64,000 nt of DNA from Halomonas sp. I5-271120 (lineage in GTDB: Bacteria > Pseudomonadota > Gammaproteobacteria > Pseudomonadales > Halomonadaceae), in assembly GCF_030553075.1 (NCBI RefSeq), contig NZ_CP130701.1, positions 186,001 through 250,000 of the forward strand, in the 5' to 3' direction. Both the position numbers and the translations under genes were made by a program. The notes beneath the pieces are model-generated. The model saw only the letters and a list, made by a program, of their open reading frames with translations, had not been told where the DNA came from and made no database searches. Positions 17,337 to 29,250 of this stretch are shown here, one piece after another (positions within the stretch are counted from its first letter, which is position 1; the number at the start of each line of letters is the position of its first letter).

Positions 17337-17618
17337 GTGACCTCTCCTGTGAAGGGGCGCTAGTCTAGCCGTCGTCAGACCCGCTCACAAGTCGGGTCCC
17401 GCCATGCTACCCCAGCTAATGGCAGGATGACTGGCCGCTTAGCACGCCGCCATGTCTTACCGCCCATGCCCTTTTCAACCTTCCCGCTCCATATCCTGAG
17501 CCAAGCCCTGCTAGACAGTACCGATTTACTGCGAACGAGGGCTTCGATGTCCTCCAACGGCAGGCTTGAACCAGAGACACTCTTGGACCGGAGACACGAA
17601 TAGGCTGACTGCCCTTTC

Positions 17619-17626
17619 ATCTCAGC
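17619..17626 (+). repeat. 8-bp target-site duplication, left copy
   Basis: ATCTCAGC abuts the left end of the IS66 element and is repeated exactly at 20066-20073. IS66 elements make 8-bp duplications. Confidence 0.92.
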
Positions 17627-17658
17627 GTAAGCGTTCGCCAAACACCGCTTGTCAGTGA

Positions 17659-19188
17659 TCAGACGTTGTGCTGCCAGTGATGGGGCAGAAGCTCGTGGAT
17701 CTGGCTGGCCTTGTGTGTCGGTAGCCGTTCCAGCACGTCCTTCAGGTAGGCATAGGGCTCGTGGCCGTTGAGCTTGGCGCACTGGATCAAGCTCATGATG
17801 GTAGCGGCGCGCTGGCCACTGCGCAGTGACCCGGCGAATAGCCAGTTGCTGCGGCCCAGCGCCCAAGGGCGGATCAGGTTCTCGACCCGGTTGTTATCGA
17901 TAGGTAGTCGGCCGTCATCCAGATAGCGCGTCAACGCCGCCCAACGCTTCAGGCTGTAGTCCAGCGCTTTCGCCGTCGCCGAACCATTCGGCACCTTTTC
18001 TCGGTGGGCCAGCATCCAGCGGTGCAGCGTGTCGGCGAGAGGTCTGGCTCGAGTGTCGCGTAACCGCTGGCGTTCTTCCTCGGTCAATGGCTGGGCCTCG
18101 CGCTCTAGTTGGTAGAGCTGGCCGATCAGCTCGATGGCCTGCTCGGCGATCTGGCTCTTGCCGGCTACATGCAGATCAACGAACTTGCGCCGCGCATGAG
18201 CCATGCAGCCGATCTCGGTGACGCCGTTGGCGAAGCTTTGCTTGTAGCCGCTGTAGTCGTCGCAGACCAGCTTGCCCCGCCACTCGCCGAGGAAGTCGCG
18301 GGCATGCTGACCACTGCGTCCCTCGCTGAAGTCGTAGACGACGGCCTTCAGGCCGGCGTAGGGCGTGGTGGCGTAAGCCCAAAGGTAGGCGCGATGTGTC
18401 TTCTTCTTGCCCGGGGCCAGCATCGGCACCGGCGTCTCGTCGGCATGCAGCACCGGCTCACTGAGCAGCAGCTTACGTAGGGCATCGATCAGCGGCTGAA
18501 GCCGCACGCCGCAGATGCCGACCCACTCGGCCAGAGTGGAGCGCGGAATCGCCACGCCGGCACGGGAGAAGATCTGCTCCTGGCGATACAGTGGGAGGTG
18601 ATCGGCGTACTTGGCGATCAGCACCTGGGCCAGCAGACCGGCGGTGGGGATGCCCTTGTCGATGATCTGCGCCGGCATCGGCGCCTGGGTCAGTGTCTCG
18701 CAGTGATCACAGACCCACTTGCCACGGATATGGCGCTCGACATGGAATACGCCCGGCGTGTAGTCGAGCTTCTCGCTGACCTCCTCGCCGATCCGCCGCA
18801 GCTGACAACCACACGGGCAGTGATCATTCTCTGGGTCATGGTGAATCTCGGTGCGCGGCAGTTCGGGAGGCAAAGAGGCGCGCTTGGGCGTCTTCTTGGG
18901 CGCCGATGACGCATCGGTCGTGACCAGGTCTTCCAACTCAGTCTCGATGGCGGCGATGTCGGCATCCACCCCATCCTCCAGCAGACTGATCTGCAGAACG
19001 TTGAGCTGCTCGCTGCGCTTGCCGAAGGCGTGGCGCTTGAGCAGCGCCAGTTCATAGGTCAGCTTCTGATTGACCTGCTCGCTGTGGCGGAGCGCTTTAT
19101 CCTTTTCCTCGACCTGCGTCATCAGCGTTGCCGCCAGGTGGCGGAGCTGATCGGGAGAGAGCTGAGACAGGTCGGGAGGCATGTTCAT
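17659..19188 (-). CDS. tnpC: IS66 transposase TnpC
   Basis: Main DDE transposase of the element. An N-terminal coiled coil with zipper-like leucines precedes YELALLKRHAFGKRSEQL. A zinc-binding part (CPCGCQLRRIGEE, KWVCDHCE) and the catalytic domain follow, with LHADETPVPML, VCDDYSGYKQ and GCMAHARRKF, ending with NNRVENLIRPWALGRSNWLF. About 509 residues from ATG 19188, the usual length. A GTG further upstream at 19230 is possible but has no ribosome site. No frameshift or stop is seen, so the element may be active. Confidence 0.93.
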   Translation of the reverse strand: MNMPPDLSQLSPDQLRHLAATLMTQVEEKDKALRHSEQVNQKLTYELALLKRHAFGKRSEQLNVLQISLLEDGVDADIAAIETELEDLVTTDASSAPKKTPKRASLPPELPRTEIHHDPENDHCPCGCQLRRIGEEVSEKLDYTPGVFHVERHIRGKWVCDHCETLTQAPMPAQIIDKGIPTAGLLAQVLIAKYADHLPLYRQEQIFSRAGVAIPRSTLAEWVGICGVRLQPLIDALRKLLLSEPVLHADETPVPMLAPGKKKTHRAYLWAYATTPYAGLKAVVYDFSEGRSGQHARDFLGEWRGKLVCDDYSGYKQSFANGVTEIGCMAHARRKFVDLHVAGKSQIAEQAIELIGQLYQLEREAQPLTEEERQRLRDTRARPLADTLHRWMLAHREKVPNGSATAKALDYSLKRWAALTRYLDDGRLPIDNNRVENLIRPWALGRSNWLFAGSLRSGQRAATIMSLIQCAKLNGHEPYAYLKDVLERLPTHKASQIHELLPHHWQHNV

Positions 19189-19280
19189 TCGCTGAGTATG
19201 CCAACCTGCCGTGGGGAGTGGGATTGGCACTTCAGCGAATAGCGAGCCGGGAGATTCTGTGCCTTATCTGGCTCGGTATG

Positions 19281-19616
19281 TCAGACCACCGAGATCACGC
19301 CACCGGCGCCGAGACGTTGCCAGGGTAGGCCCTGAACCAGCGCCGTGACCTGCTCTGGGCAGAGCTCGACGCGATCGCCGTGCCGGTGGCTGGCCCAGTG
19401 GAACTTGCCCTGGTTCAGACGCCGGGCGCACAGCCAGATGCCCAGGCCATCGTGAACCAGCACCTTCATACGGTTGCCGCGCCGGTTGGCGAACAGATAG
19501 GCACAGTGCGGTCGGGCGGCACCGAAGACCTTCACCACCCGGGCCAGTGCCGTATCCGGTCCGGCGCGCATATCCAACGGCTCCGTCGCCAACCAGATCT
19601 CGTCGATGCGGATCAT
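19281..19616 (-). CDS. tnpB: IS66 accessory protein TnpB
   Basis: IS66 Orf2-like protein of 111 residues with the family pattern IRIDEIWLATEPLDMRAG, then CAYLFANRRGNRMKVLVHDG, GIWLCARRLNQGKFHW and VELCPEQVTALVQGLPW. Its ATG overlaps the tnpA stop in an ATGA arrangement, so translation is probably coupled. The biochemical role of TnpB in IS66 is not well defined, but it is required for transposition in related elements. Confidence 0.93.
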   Translation of the reverse strand: MIRIDEIWLATEPLDMRAGPDTALARVVKVFGAARPHCAYLFANRRGNRMKVLVHDGLGIWLCARRLNQGKFHWASHRHGDRVELCPEQVTALVQGLPWQRLGAGGVISVV

Positions 19617-19981
19617 GCGAGCAGCTCTCGGATCAGAGATCGACACGCGTCGGCCTCCGAGGCAGGCCACTCGATGACCATCGGGCCGTTGGGGTGCGGG
19701 ATCGTGAGGCGAATACGGTCCGTCACCTGATTTTGGCGAGCGACCGGTAATGAGGCACTGGCCATGGGCACCGGCACAAACGCCGGTGCTTCTGGCGCGG
19801 CAGTCCGCTGGCGGGCGGCGCGGATCCACTTGTGGACCAAGTTGGCATTCAGGCTGTGCTCCAGGGCAACCCCGGCCACGGAGGCACCCGATTGCTGGCA
19901 GGCCTCAACGATTCTTGCCTTGAACGCGGTGGTGAAGCGACGACGCTTCCGAGGGGCTTCCGGCACGCTTAAGTCAGTCAT
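19613..19981 (-). CDS. tnpA: IS66 TnpA (helix-turn-helix Orf1)
   Basis: First gene of the element. The 122-residue protein opens with RKRRRFTTAFKARIVEACQQ and continues with a helix-turn-helix, SVAGVALEHSLNANLVHKWI, typical of TnpA/IS3-OrfA DNA-binding domains. The C-terminal part carries IPHPNGPMVIEWPASEADAC, common in IS66 Orf1. ATG 19981 follows a stretch between the right end and the gene that should hold the promoter. Confidence 0.92.
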   Translation of the reverse strand: MTDLSVPEAPRKRRRFTTAFKARIVEACQQSGASVAGVALEHSLNANLVHKWIRAARQRTAAPEAPAFVPVPMASASLPVARQNQVTDRIRLTIPHPNGPMVIEWPASEADACRSLIRELLA

Positions 19982-20065
19982 GGTAGGTGTCCACTTATTA
20001 ATAGGTGGGCACCTACTGTGATGGAATTCAGGTACTTTCGGCAGATGGGTTCACCGGGCGGTTAC

Positions 20066-20073
20066 ATCTCAGC
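20066..20073 (+). repeat. 8-bp target-site duplication, right copy
   Basis: ATCTCAGC, identical to 17619-17626, directly after the element's right end. Confidence 0.92.
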
Positions 20074-20115
20074 CCCGGAGTCGGCGATCCATACAAGACC
20101 CACCGCCCAGACATG

Positions 20116-20148
20116 AAAAAACCCCGGCCTGTTAAGGACCGGGGTTTT
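20116..20148 (-). terminator. rRNA operon terminator
   Basis: AAAACCCCGG pairs with CCGGGGTTTT, with an inner CCT/AGG extension and one bulged base. Read on the minus strand it ends in a run of six T. It lies 12 bases past the 5S gene. Confidence 0.9.
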
Positions 20149-20160
20149 CTCTAAATAAGT

Positions 20161-20277
20161 GCCTGACGATGACCTACTCTCGCATGGAGAAACTCCACAC
20201 TACCATCGGCGCTAAGCGGTTTCACTTCCGAGTTCGGCATGGGATCGGGTGGTTCACGCTCGCTATGGTCGTCAGGC
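20161..20277 (-). rRNA. rrf: 5S ribosomal RNA
   Basis: About 117 bases. Both ends pair (GCCTGACGA at the 5' end, TCGTCAGGC at the 3' end), and the conserved core GATCCCATGCCGAACTCGG is present on the minus strand. It is the last gene of the operon. Confidence 0.95.
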
Positions 20278-20402
20278 GAAACGGGTTGATGAGACACCTT
20301 GGCGGCTCATCGCAATATGAAATCATGCTGACGTGATCGTCTCTTGTTACTGCTCGCGTATCCGTCAATTGTGCGCGTCATGCGCAGACCCCTTGGGGTT
20401 AT

Positions 20403-23280
<2,878 letters not shown>

Positions 23281-23288
<8 letters not shown>

Positions 23289-23297
23289 ATATAACCC
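23281..23297. other. 23S RNase III processing stem, 5' arm
   Basis: GCTTGACCATATAACCC pairs over all 17 bases with 20396-20412. Confidence 0.75.
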
Positions 23298-23403
23298 GAA
23301 AGGGTCTGATCCGCGATGACGCACGACAATTGCCGGATACGCTTGAGACGTATCACATGCCCTTTCCTGGGTAGGAAAGGGACTTTTGTCAGCATGATTC
23401 ATA

Positions 23404-23415
23404 TTGTTAAAGAGC
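23404..23415 (-). promoter_or_regulatory. boxA antitermination site in the 16S-23S spacer
   Basis: On the minus strand GCTCTTTAACAA matches the boxA core recognised by NusB/S10. It lies upstream of 23S, as in other gammaproteobacterial rrn operons. Confidence 0.75.
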
Positions 23416-23503
23416 GACTGTCGAACCGACAGTCACAAGCCCGACATCATCGTTTGTGATGATAGGCTTGTGACTGTGGACTCACAGATGACTGTTGGGA
23501 TGA

Positions 23504-23579
23504 TGGTGGAGCCTAGCGGGATCGAACCGCTGACCTCCTGCGTGCAAGGCAGGCGCTCTCCCAGCTGAGCTAAGGCCCC
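23504..23579 (-). tRNA. tRNA-Ala (TGC)
   Basis: 76 bases with an encoded CCA. The minus strand begins GGGGCCTTAGCTCAGC and the anticodon loop is CTTGCAC (anticodon TGC). The acceptor stem has the G3-U70 pair that marks alanine tRNAs. It stands 3' of tRNA-Ile in the spacer. Confidence 0.97.
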
Positions 23580-23604
23580 TCTGATTGCTCGACGCGACAT
23601 GGAG

Positions 23605-23686
23605 AATTTTATTCGGATCAAGGCGCTTTGGTGCGACGTGTAGCTCGCTACACGAGTGCCGAAGCAACGCAGGACCGGATAAAATT
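23605..23686. repeat. Long imperfect palindrome between tRNA-Ile and tRNA-Ala
   Basis: The outer arms AATTTTATTCGG (23605-23616) and CCGGATAAAATT (23675-23686) pair with one mismatch. The centre CGTGTAG-CTCG-CTACACG (23637-23654) is a perfect 7-bp hairpin. The intervening parts pair partially. The ~82-base unit fills almost the whole gap between the two tRNAs. Confidence 0.75.
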
Positions 23687-23763
<77 letters not shown>

Positions 23764-23799
23764 AACACCTACTCTCTCACTGAGAAGAACGTGGCCGGC

Positions 23800-23858
23800 T
23801 TGCCGACCTCACCCTCCTTTCCATTTAAGGTCAGGGGGTGCGCTCTAACCAACTGAGC
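23800..23858 (-). pseudogene. Relic of a second tRNA-Ile with an expanded anticodon arm
   Basis: Two blocks match the neighbouring tRNA-Ile gene: 23801-23814 (anticodon 3' side and variable loop) and 23835-23858 (D arm and anticodon 5' side). Between them the six-base segment TTATCA of the real gene is replaced by 20 bases (23815-23834), a net gain of 14. The acceptor stem and T arm are absent. The extra bases partly extend the anticodon stem. It cannot make a functional tRNA. Confidence 0.75.
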
Positions 23859-23910
23859 GAATACTCTAAGGTCACGCTGGGTCTTTACCCAAACAGTCTT
23901 ATGCTCTGGC

Positions 23911-23926
23911 CGATCAGATAATTCAT
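23911..23926. other. 16S RNase III processing stem, 3' arm
   Basis: CGATCAGATAATTCAT is the exact reverse complement of 25659-25674, on the other side of 16S. Pairing continues with a one-base bulge through GTGG and CTTG, making a long precursor stem. Confidence 0.75.
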
Positions 23927-23961
23927 TGTGGACACTTGCCGCGAAGAGGCGAGTCGTCGAT

Positions 23962-25502
<1,541 letters not shown>

Positions 25503-25658
25503 AAAATCATACGGTCTTACCTTTCCGAAGAAAGAAGCAGACCAAACTTGGCTCAAGGTTCAAACGTCTCAAAAAACGAAGCCGATATGGCTTGCTTTGA
25601 CGAGTCGCTTGCCTTGAAGTATCGGTGACTGATCACCCCTTCATCGACAAGCGCCCAC

Positions 25659-25674
25659 ATGAATTATCTGATCG
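25659..25674. other. 16S RNase III processing stem, 5' arm
   Basis: ATGAATTATCTGATCG pairs with 23911-23926 over all 16 bases. Confidence 0.75.
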
Positions 25675-25688
25675 ATTGTTAAAGAGCA
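25675..25688 (-). promoter_or_regulatory. boxA antitermination site in the rrn leader
   Basis: The minus strand reads TGCTCTTTAACAAT, the canonical boxA. It lies in the leader between promoter P2 and 16S. Confidence 0.85.
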
Positions 25689-25760
25689 GCTCCGAACTCT
25701 TAAGAGAGGAGCATCTCGCATTTGCCTGGCCGTTCGGCCGGCGCCCTGCGAGGAAGGCGT

Positions 25761-25788
25761 ATTCTACTGAATCGGCAGTGAATGTCAA
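25761..25788 (-). promoter_or_regulatory. rrn promoter P2
   Basis: On the minus strand TTGACA (25788-25783) and TAGAAT (25766-25761) are separated by 16 bases. A near-consensus sigma-70 promoter about 260 bases upstream of 16S. Confidence 0.85.
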
Positions 25789-25862
25789 CCCTTGCTGTTA
25801 TTGCTCACTCTAGATGACCGAGTGAACCAGCGGCGAGTTGAGCGCCGATCGAGCGGAGGAGC

Positions 25863-25890
25863 ATTCTACCGTTTCCGGCTGTTTTGTCAA
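25863..25890 (-). promoter_or_regulatory. rrn promoter P1
   Basis: On the minus strand TTGACA (25890-25885) and TAGAAT (25868-25863) have the same 16-base spacing and identical hexamers as P2, 102 bases further upstream. Dual promoters are usual for rrn operons. Confidence 0.85.
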
Positions 25891-25894
25891 TGCC

Positions 25895-25916
25895 TTTCGA
25901 TCAAACCTGATCGAAA
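25895..25916. promoter_or_regulatory. Palindrome abutting rrn P1
   Basis: TTTCGATCA and TGATCGAAA form a perfect 9-bp inverted repeat around AACC, four bases upstream of the P1 -35 box, where UP elements or Fis sites usually lie. No T-run follows, so it is unlikely to be a terminator. Confidence 0.5.
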
Positions 25917-26392
25917 AACCTTAACGAAAACAAGTGCTTCCAACACCCTACACCGCTTCCGACGTTTGCTCGTCGGCGGCAGCGGATGCGTACTTTACGG
26001 ATTATCGCGGACCCACGCAAGGGCTTTTCGACCACTAACTTCAAAAACAGCCTGACACCCCTTAAAAGACCGCGTAACTGCCGCAAAAGCGTTTCCAATC
26101 CCTAACAGTAGTCCAGGCCTAGCGTCCCCACCAGATGGAAGATCAGTGCCAACCTAACAATGAGCCCCCTGCTACTCAGCATCCAGATATTGGCGGGCTT
26201 CTTTCATAGTAAAAGACGACATGATTAAAGAGCGGCATGCTTTCAACTCATCCAATCCGCTCATCCAACCAGCTTCAACTTCACTCATGCCCTCTTCTCG
26301 GCGGTAGATAGCTATCGCATAACTGGCATCGCCACCTGACTCAGGCGCCCTCCTCCATTTTGATCCGTATAGCGTGTGTGCAATCTAAAGGC
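25917..26392. other. Gene-free region between rrn P1 and prpD
   Basis: About 476 bases without a credible gene. It is AT-richer than the surroundings and probably contains upstream activating sequence for P1 on the minus strand and the 3' untranslated end of the prp operon. I see no clear terminator hairpin after prpD. The two CTCATCCAA boxes near 26248 and 26261 are a short direct repeat. Confidence 0.5.
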
Positions 26393-27877
26393 TCAGATCA
26401 CGAAAAGGTCTACGAAGCGATGAACCGGCGTGGCCTCGAGCAGAGCCTGGTCCTTGCACAAGGCAAAGATGTCGTTGCAGCGTCGCGGCGCGAAGCGGGT
26501 TGCCAGGTTGGCCTTGAACTTTTCCTCGAGCAGCGGGATACCCTCCTCACGACGCCGACGGTGACCGATCGGGTATTCAACGGCGACCTGCTCGGTCTTG
26601 CTGCCATCCTTGAAGAACACTTGGATGGCGTTGGCGATGGAGCGCTTGTCGGCCTCGAGATACTCGCGGGTATAGCGAGCGTCCTCGATGATCTCCATCT
26701 TGTCGCGCAGTTGGTCGATGATTGGGTGGTCGCGATGGAAGGCATCCTCATAGTGCTCGGCGGTCAGCCAGCCGAAGGCCAGCGGCACGGCGGTCATGTA
26801 CTGCAGGCAGTGATCGCGGTCGGCCGGATTGGCGAGAGCCCCCACCTTGGAGATGATGCGAATCGCCGACTCATGGGTGGTAATCACGATCCTGTCGATC
26901 TCGTCGAGCCGATCCTTGACCTGCGGATGCAGGGTCACGGCGGCTTCGCAGGCGGTTTGGGCGTGAAACTCCGCCGGGAAGGATATCTTGAACAGCACGT
27001 TCTCCATCACATAGCTGCCATAGTCCTGGCTCAAGGAGAACTGGCGCTGACCCTCCGGCTTGATTTGCTGGTCCTTGTTGGTCTTTGCGAACAGCACATC
27101 ATAGAAGCCCCACTGCGGCGCGCTGAGGACCCCGGGAATCCCCATCTCGCCGCGCATGGCGATATCGGCCAAGCGCACGGCACGGGAAGTCGCATCACCT
27201 GCGGCCCAGGACTTGCGCGAGCCGGCGTTCGGCGCATGACGATAGGTGCGCAGGCTCTGACCGTCGACGAAGGCATGCGACAGCGCCGACAGCAGCTGCT
27301 CACGATCGGCCCCCATCAGCTTGGCGATCACCGCAGTGGAGGCCACCTTGACCAGTACCACGTGGTCGAGCCCCACACGGTTGAAAGAGTTCTCCAACGC
27401 AATCACGCCCTGGATTTCGTGGGCCATGATCATGGCCTCGAGCACCTCGCGCATGGTCAGCGGCGTGCGATCATCGGCAACACGCTGCTGCGACAGATGG
27501 TCGGCGATGGCGAGAATCCCACCCAGATTATCTGAAGGATGCCCCCATTCGGCGGCCAGCCAGGTGTCGTTATAGTCGAGCCAGCGGATGACGCAGCCGA
27601 TATCCCAGGCGGCCTTGACCGGATCAAGGCGGAAGGATGTGCCAGGCACCCGCGCGCCATGGGGCACTATCGTGCCCTCGACCAACGGCCCCAAATGCTT
27701 GGTGCATTCCGGAAAGCGCAGCGCCAGCAGGCCACAGCCCAGTGTATCCATCAGACAGTTGCGTGCCGTATCCAGGGCCTCGGCGCTGTCGATGCGATAG
27801 TCCAGGACGTAGTCGGCGATCCGTTGAAGCTCGCTGTCATAGTCCGGACGAACATTGGCTTCTGCGGTGGCATCCAT
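26393..27877 (-). CDS. prpD: 2-methylcitrate dehydratase PrpD
   Basis: Cofactor-free dehydratase that turns 2-methylcitrate into 2-methylaconitate in propionate breakdown (family knowledge). 494 residues, normal length. Family motifs: [36 protein letters not shown] and [20 protein letters not shown], then [20 protein letters not shown]. It is the last gene of the prp operon, 191 bases after prpF; that gap holds a 17-bp tandem repeat. The operon also has acnD/prpF, which can do the same conversion with an isomer step, so the genes overlap in function, as in several Pseudomonas and Shewanella relatives. Confidence 0.95.
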   Translation of the reverse strand: MDATAEANVRPDYDSELQRIADYVLDYRIDSAEALDTARNCLMDTLGCGLLALRFPECTKHLGPLVEGTIVPHGARVPGTSFRLDPVKAAWDIGCVIRWLDYNDTWLAAEWGHPSDNLGGILAIADHLSQQRVADDRTPLTMREVLEAMIMAHEIQGVIALENSFNRVGLDHVVLVKVASTAVIAKLMGADREQLLSALSHAFVDGQSLRTYRHAPNAGSRKSWAAGDATSRAVRLADIAMRGEMGIPGVLSAPQWGFYDVLFAKTNKDQQIKPEGQRQFSLSQDYGSYVMENVLFKISFPAEFHAQTACEAAVTLHPQVKDRLDEIDRIVITTHESAIRIISKVGALANPADRDHCLQYMTAVPLAFGWLTAEHYEDAFHRDHPIIDQLRDKMEIIEDARYTREYLEADKRSIANAIQVFFKDGSKTEQVAVEYPIGHRRRREEGIPLLEEKFKANLATRFAPRRCNDIFALCKDQALLEATPVHRFVDLFVI

Positions 27878-27928
27878 GGCAGCTCCTCCTCATCAATGGC
27901 GGGTCAGAGATTATTGCCGGCCACTTCA

Positions 27929-27979
27929 CTATAGGAAACGACACGCTATAAGAAACGAGAGGCTAGCGAAAAGGCGATA
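27929..27979 (-). repeat. Three 17-bp tandem repeats between prpF and prpD
   Basis: Units begin at 27929, 27946 and 27963: CTATAGGAAACGACACG, CTATAAGAAACGAGAGG and CTAGCGAAAAGGCGATA. The first two differ at four positions; the third is more diverged. Confidence 0.75.
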
Positions 27980-28068
27980 CGCCGGACCACTTACCTCAAG
28001 GCACTACAGCTCGAAACGCACTCACCAGCAACACGAATCAGCACAACGTGACGGTCGAGAAAGACAGC

Positions 28069-29250
28069 TCAGAAACTGTCGCCAGGCACTCGAACGAAGC
28101 CCTCCATCAACACCCGGGCGCTGCGGCTCATTACCGCCTGATCGATGACCCAACGGCCGTCCACAAGGCTTGCTTCCGCACCAACCCTCAGGGTGCCGGA
28201 CGGGTGGCCGAAGGTCACAGCCGTATGCTTGCCGCCGCCGGCTGCCAGGTTGACCAGGGTCCCTTCGATGGCCGCTGCCGAAGCGATGGCCACCGCCGCG
28301 GTGCCCATCATGGCGTGATGGAGTTTGCCCATGGAGAGCGCTCGTACCCTCAGGTCGATGTCGTCGGCCTCAACCGATTTACCACTCGACGCGGTGTAGC
28401 TCGCCGGTGGCGCCACGAAGGCCACCTTGGGCGTGTGCTGTCGATTGGCAGCCTCGCCAAGTTCCTTGATCAGCCCCATACGCAGGGCCCCATGGGCGCG
28501 GATGGACTCGAACTTTTCGAGCGCCTCGGTATCGCCGTTGATCGCTTCCTGCAGCTCGCTGCCGGAGTAGCCAAGGTCAGAGGCGTTGATAAACACAGTC
28601 GGAATGCCGGCGTTGATCATCGTCGCCTTGAGGCGACCTCCCGGCACTACATCATCCGGTACCTCCAGTTCATCGATCAGATGGCCGGTGGGGAAGATGG
28701 CACCCTCACCGTCTGCGGGATCCTTGAAGGCCACCGGCACTTCGGCTGCCGGAAAAGTCACACCGTCGAGCTCGAAGTCACCGACCTCCTGCACCTGGCC
28801 ATCGGTGATCGGCACCCGGGAGACAATGGTCTTGCCGATATTGACCTGCCAGATACGCACCTCGACCACCCCGTTCTCGGGGATACGCGCGGAATCGATG
28901 AGGCCGTTGCTGATAGCGAAGGGGCCCACGGCGGCAGACAGGTTGCCGCAGTTACCGCTCCAGTCGACGAACGGCTTGTCGATCGCCACCTGGCCGAACA
29001 GATAATCCACGTCATGCTCGGGGCTGTCGCTCTTCGACAAGATCACCGTCTTGCTGGTGCTGGAGGTCGCCCCGCCCATGCCGTCAATCTGCTTCTGATA
29101 GGGGTCGGGGCTGCCGATTACCCGTAGCAACAGACGATCACGGACCTCGCCCGGCTGGCGAGCCGCCTCGGGCAGGTCCTGAAGGCGGAAGAAGACCCCC
29201 TTGCTGGTGCCGCCACGCATATAGGTCGCGGGAATCCGGATCTGGTTCAT
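28069..29250 (-). CDS. prpF: 2-methylaconitate cis-trans isomerase PrpF
   Basis: Isomerase of the diaminopimelate-epimerase fold that converts the trans-2-methylaconitate made by AcnD to the cis isomer (family knowledge). 393 residues. It opens with IRIPATYMRGGTSKGVFFR, the family signature, and continues with GMGGATSSTSKTVIL, NCGNLSAAVGPFAI and INASDLGYSGSEL. Its ATG overlaps the acnD stop by four bases (ATGA), so translation is coupled. Confidence 0.95.
   Translation of the reverse strand: MNQIRIPATYMRGGTSKGVFFRLQDLPEAARQPGEVRDRLLLRVIGSPDPYQKQIDGMGGATSSTSKTVILSKSDSPEHDVDYLFGQVAIDKPFVDWSGNCGNLSAAVGPFAISNGLIDSARIPENGVVEVRIWQVNIGKTIVSRVPITDGQVQEVGDFELDGVTFPAAEVPVAFKDPADGEGAIFPTGHLIDELEVPDDVVPGGRLKATMINAGIPTVFINASDLGYSGSELQEAINGDTEALEKFESIRAHGALRMGLIKELGEAANRQHTPKVAFVAPPASYTASSGKSVEADDIDLRVRALSMGKLHHAMMGTAAVAIASAAAIEGTLVNLAAGGGKHTAVTFGHPSGTLRVGAEASLVDGRWVIDQAVMSRSARVLMEGFVRVPGDSF

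Larger units (their letters stand above)
17627..20065 (-). mobile_element. Complete IS66-family insertion sequence
   Basis: 2,439-bp element bounded by imperfect inverted repeats starting GTAAGCGTTCGCCAAAC (left) and, read from the right end inwards, GTAACCGCCCGGTGAAC; 11 of 17 positions match. An identical 8-bp ATCTCAGC flanks both ends. It carries the three IS66 genes in the order tnpA-tnpB-tnpC on the minus strand, all intact. It inserted about 50 bases beyond the rrn terminator, leaving 5S and the terminator untouched and placing its genes codirectional with rRNA transcription. Confidence 0.95.

Noticed and set aside
17375..17866. 163-codon minus-strand frame spanning the rlmM/IS66 junction
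   Set aside because: It crosses the insertion-sequence end and overlaps tnpC in another frame, with no domain or ribosome site.
26360..27535. Long plus-strand frame opposite prpD
   Set aside because: Antisense shadow of a clear PrpD gene.
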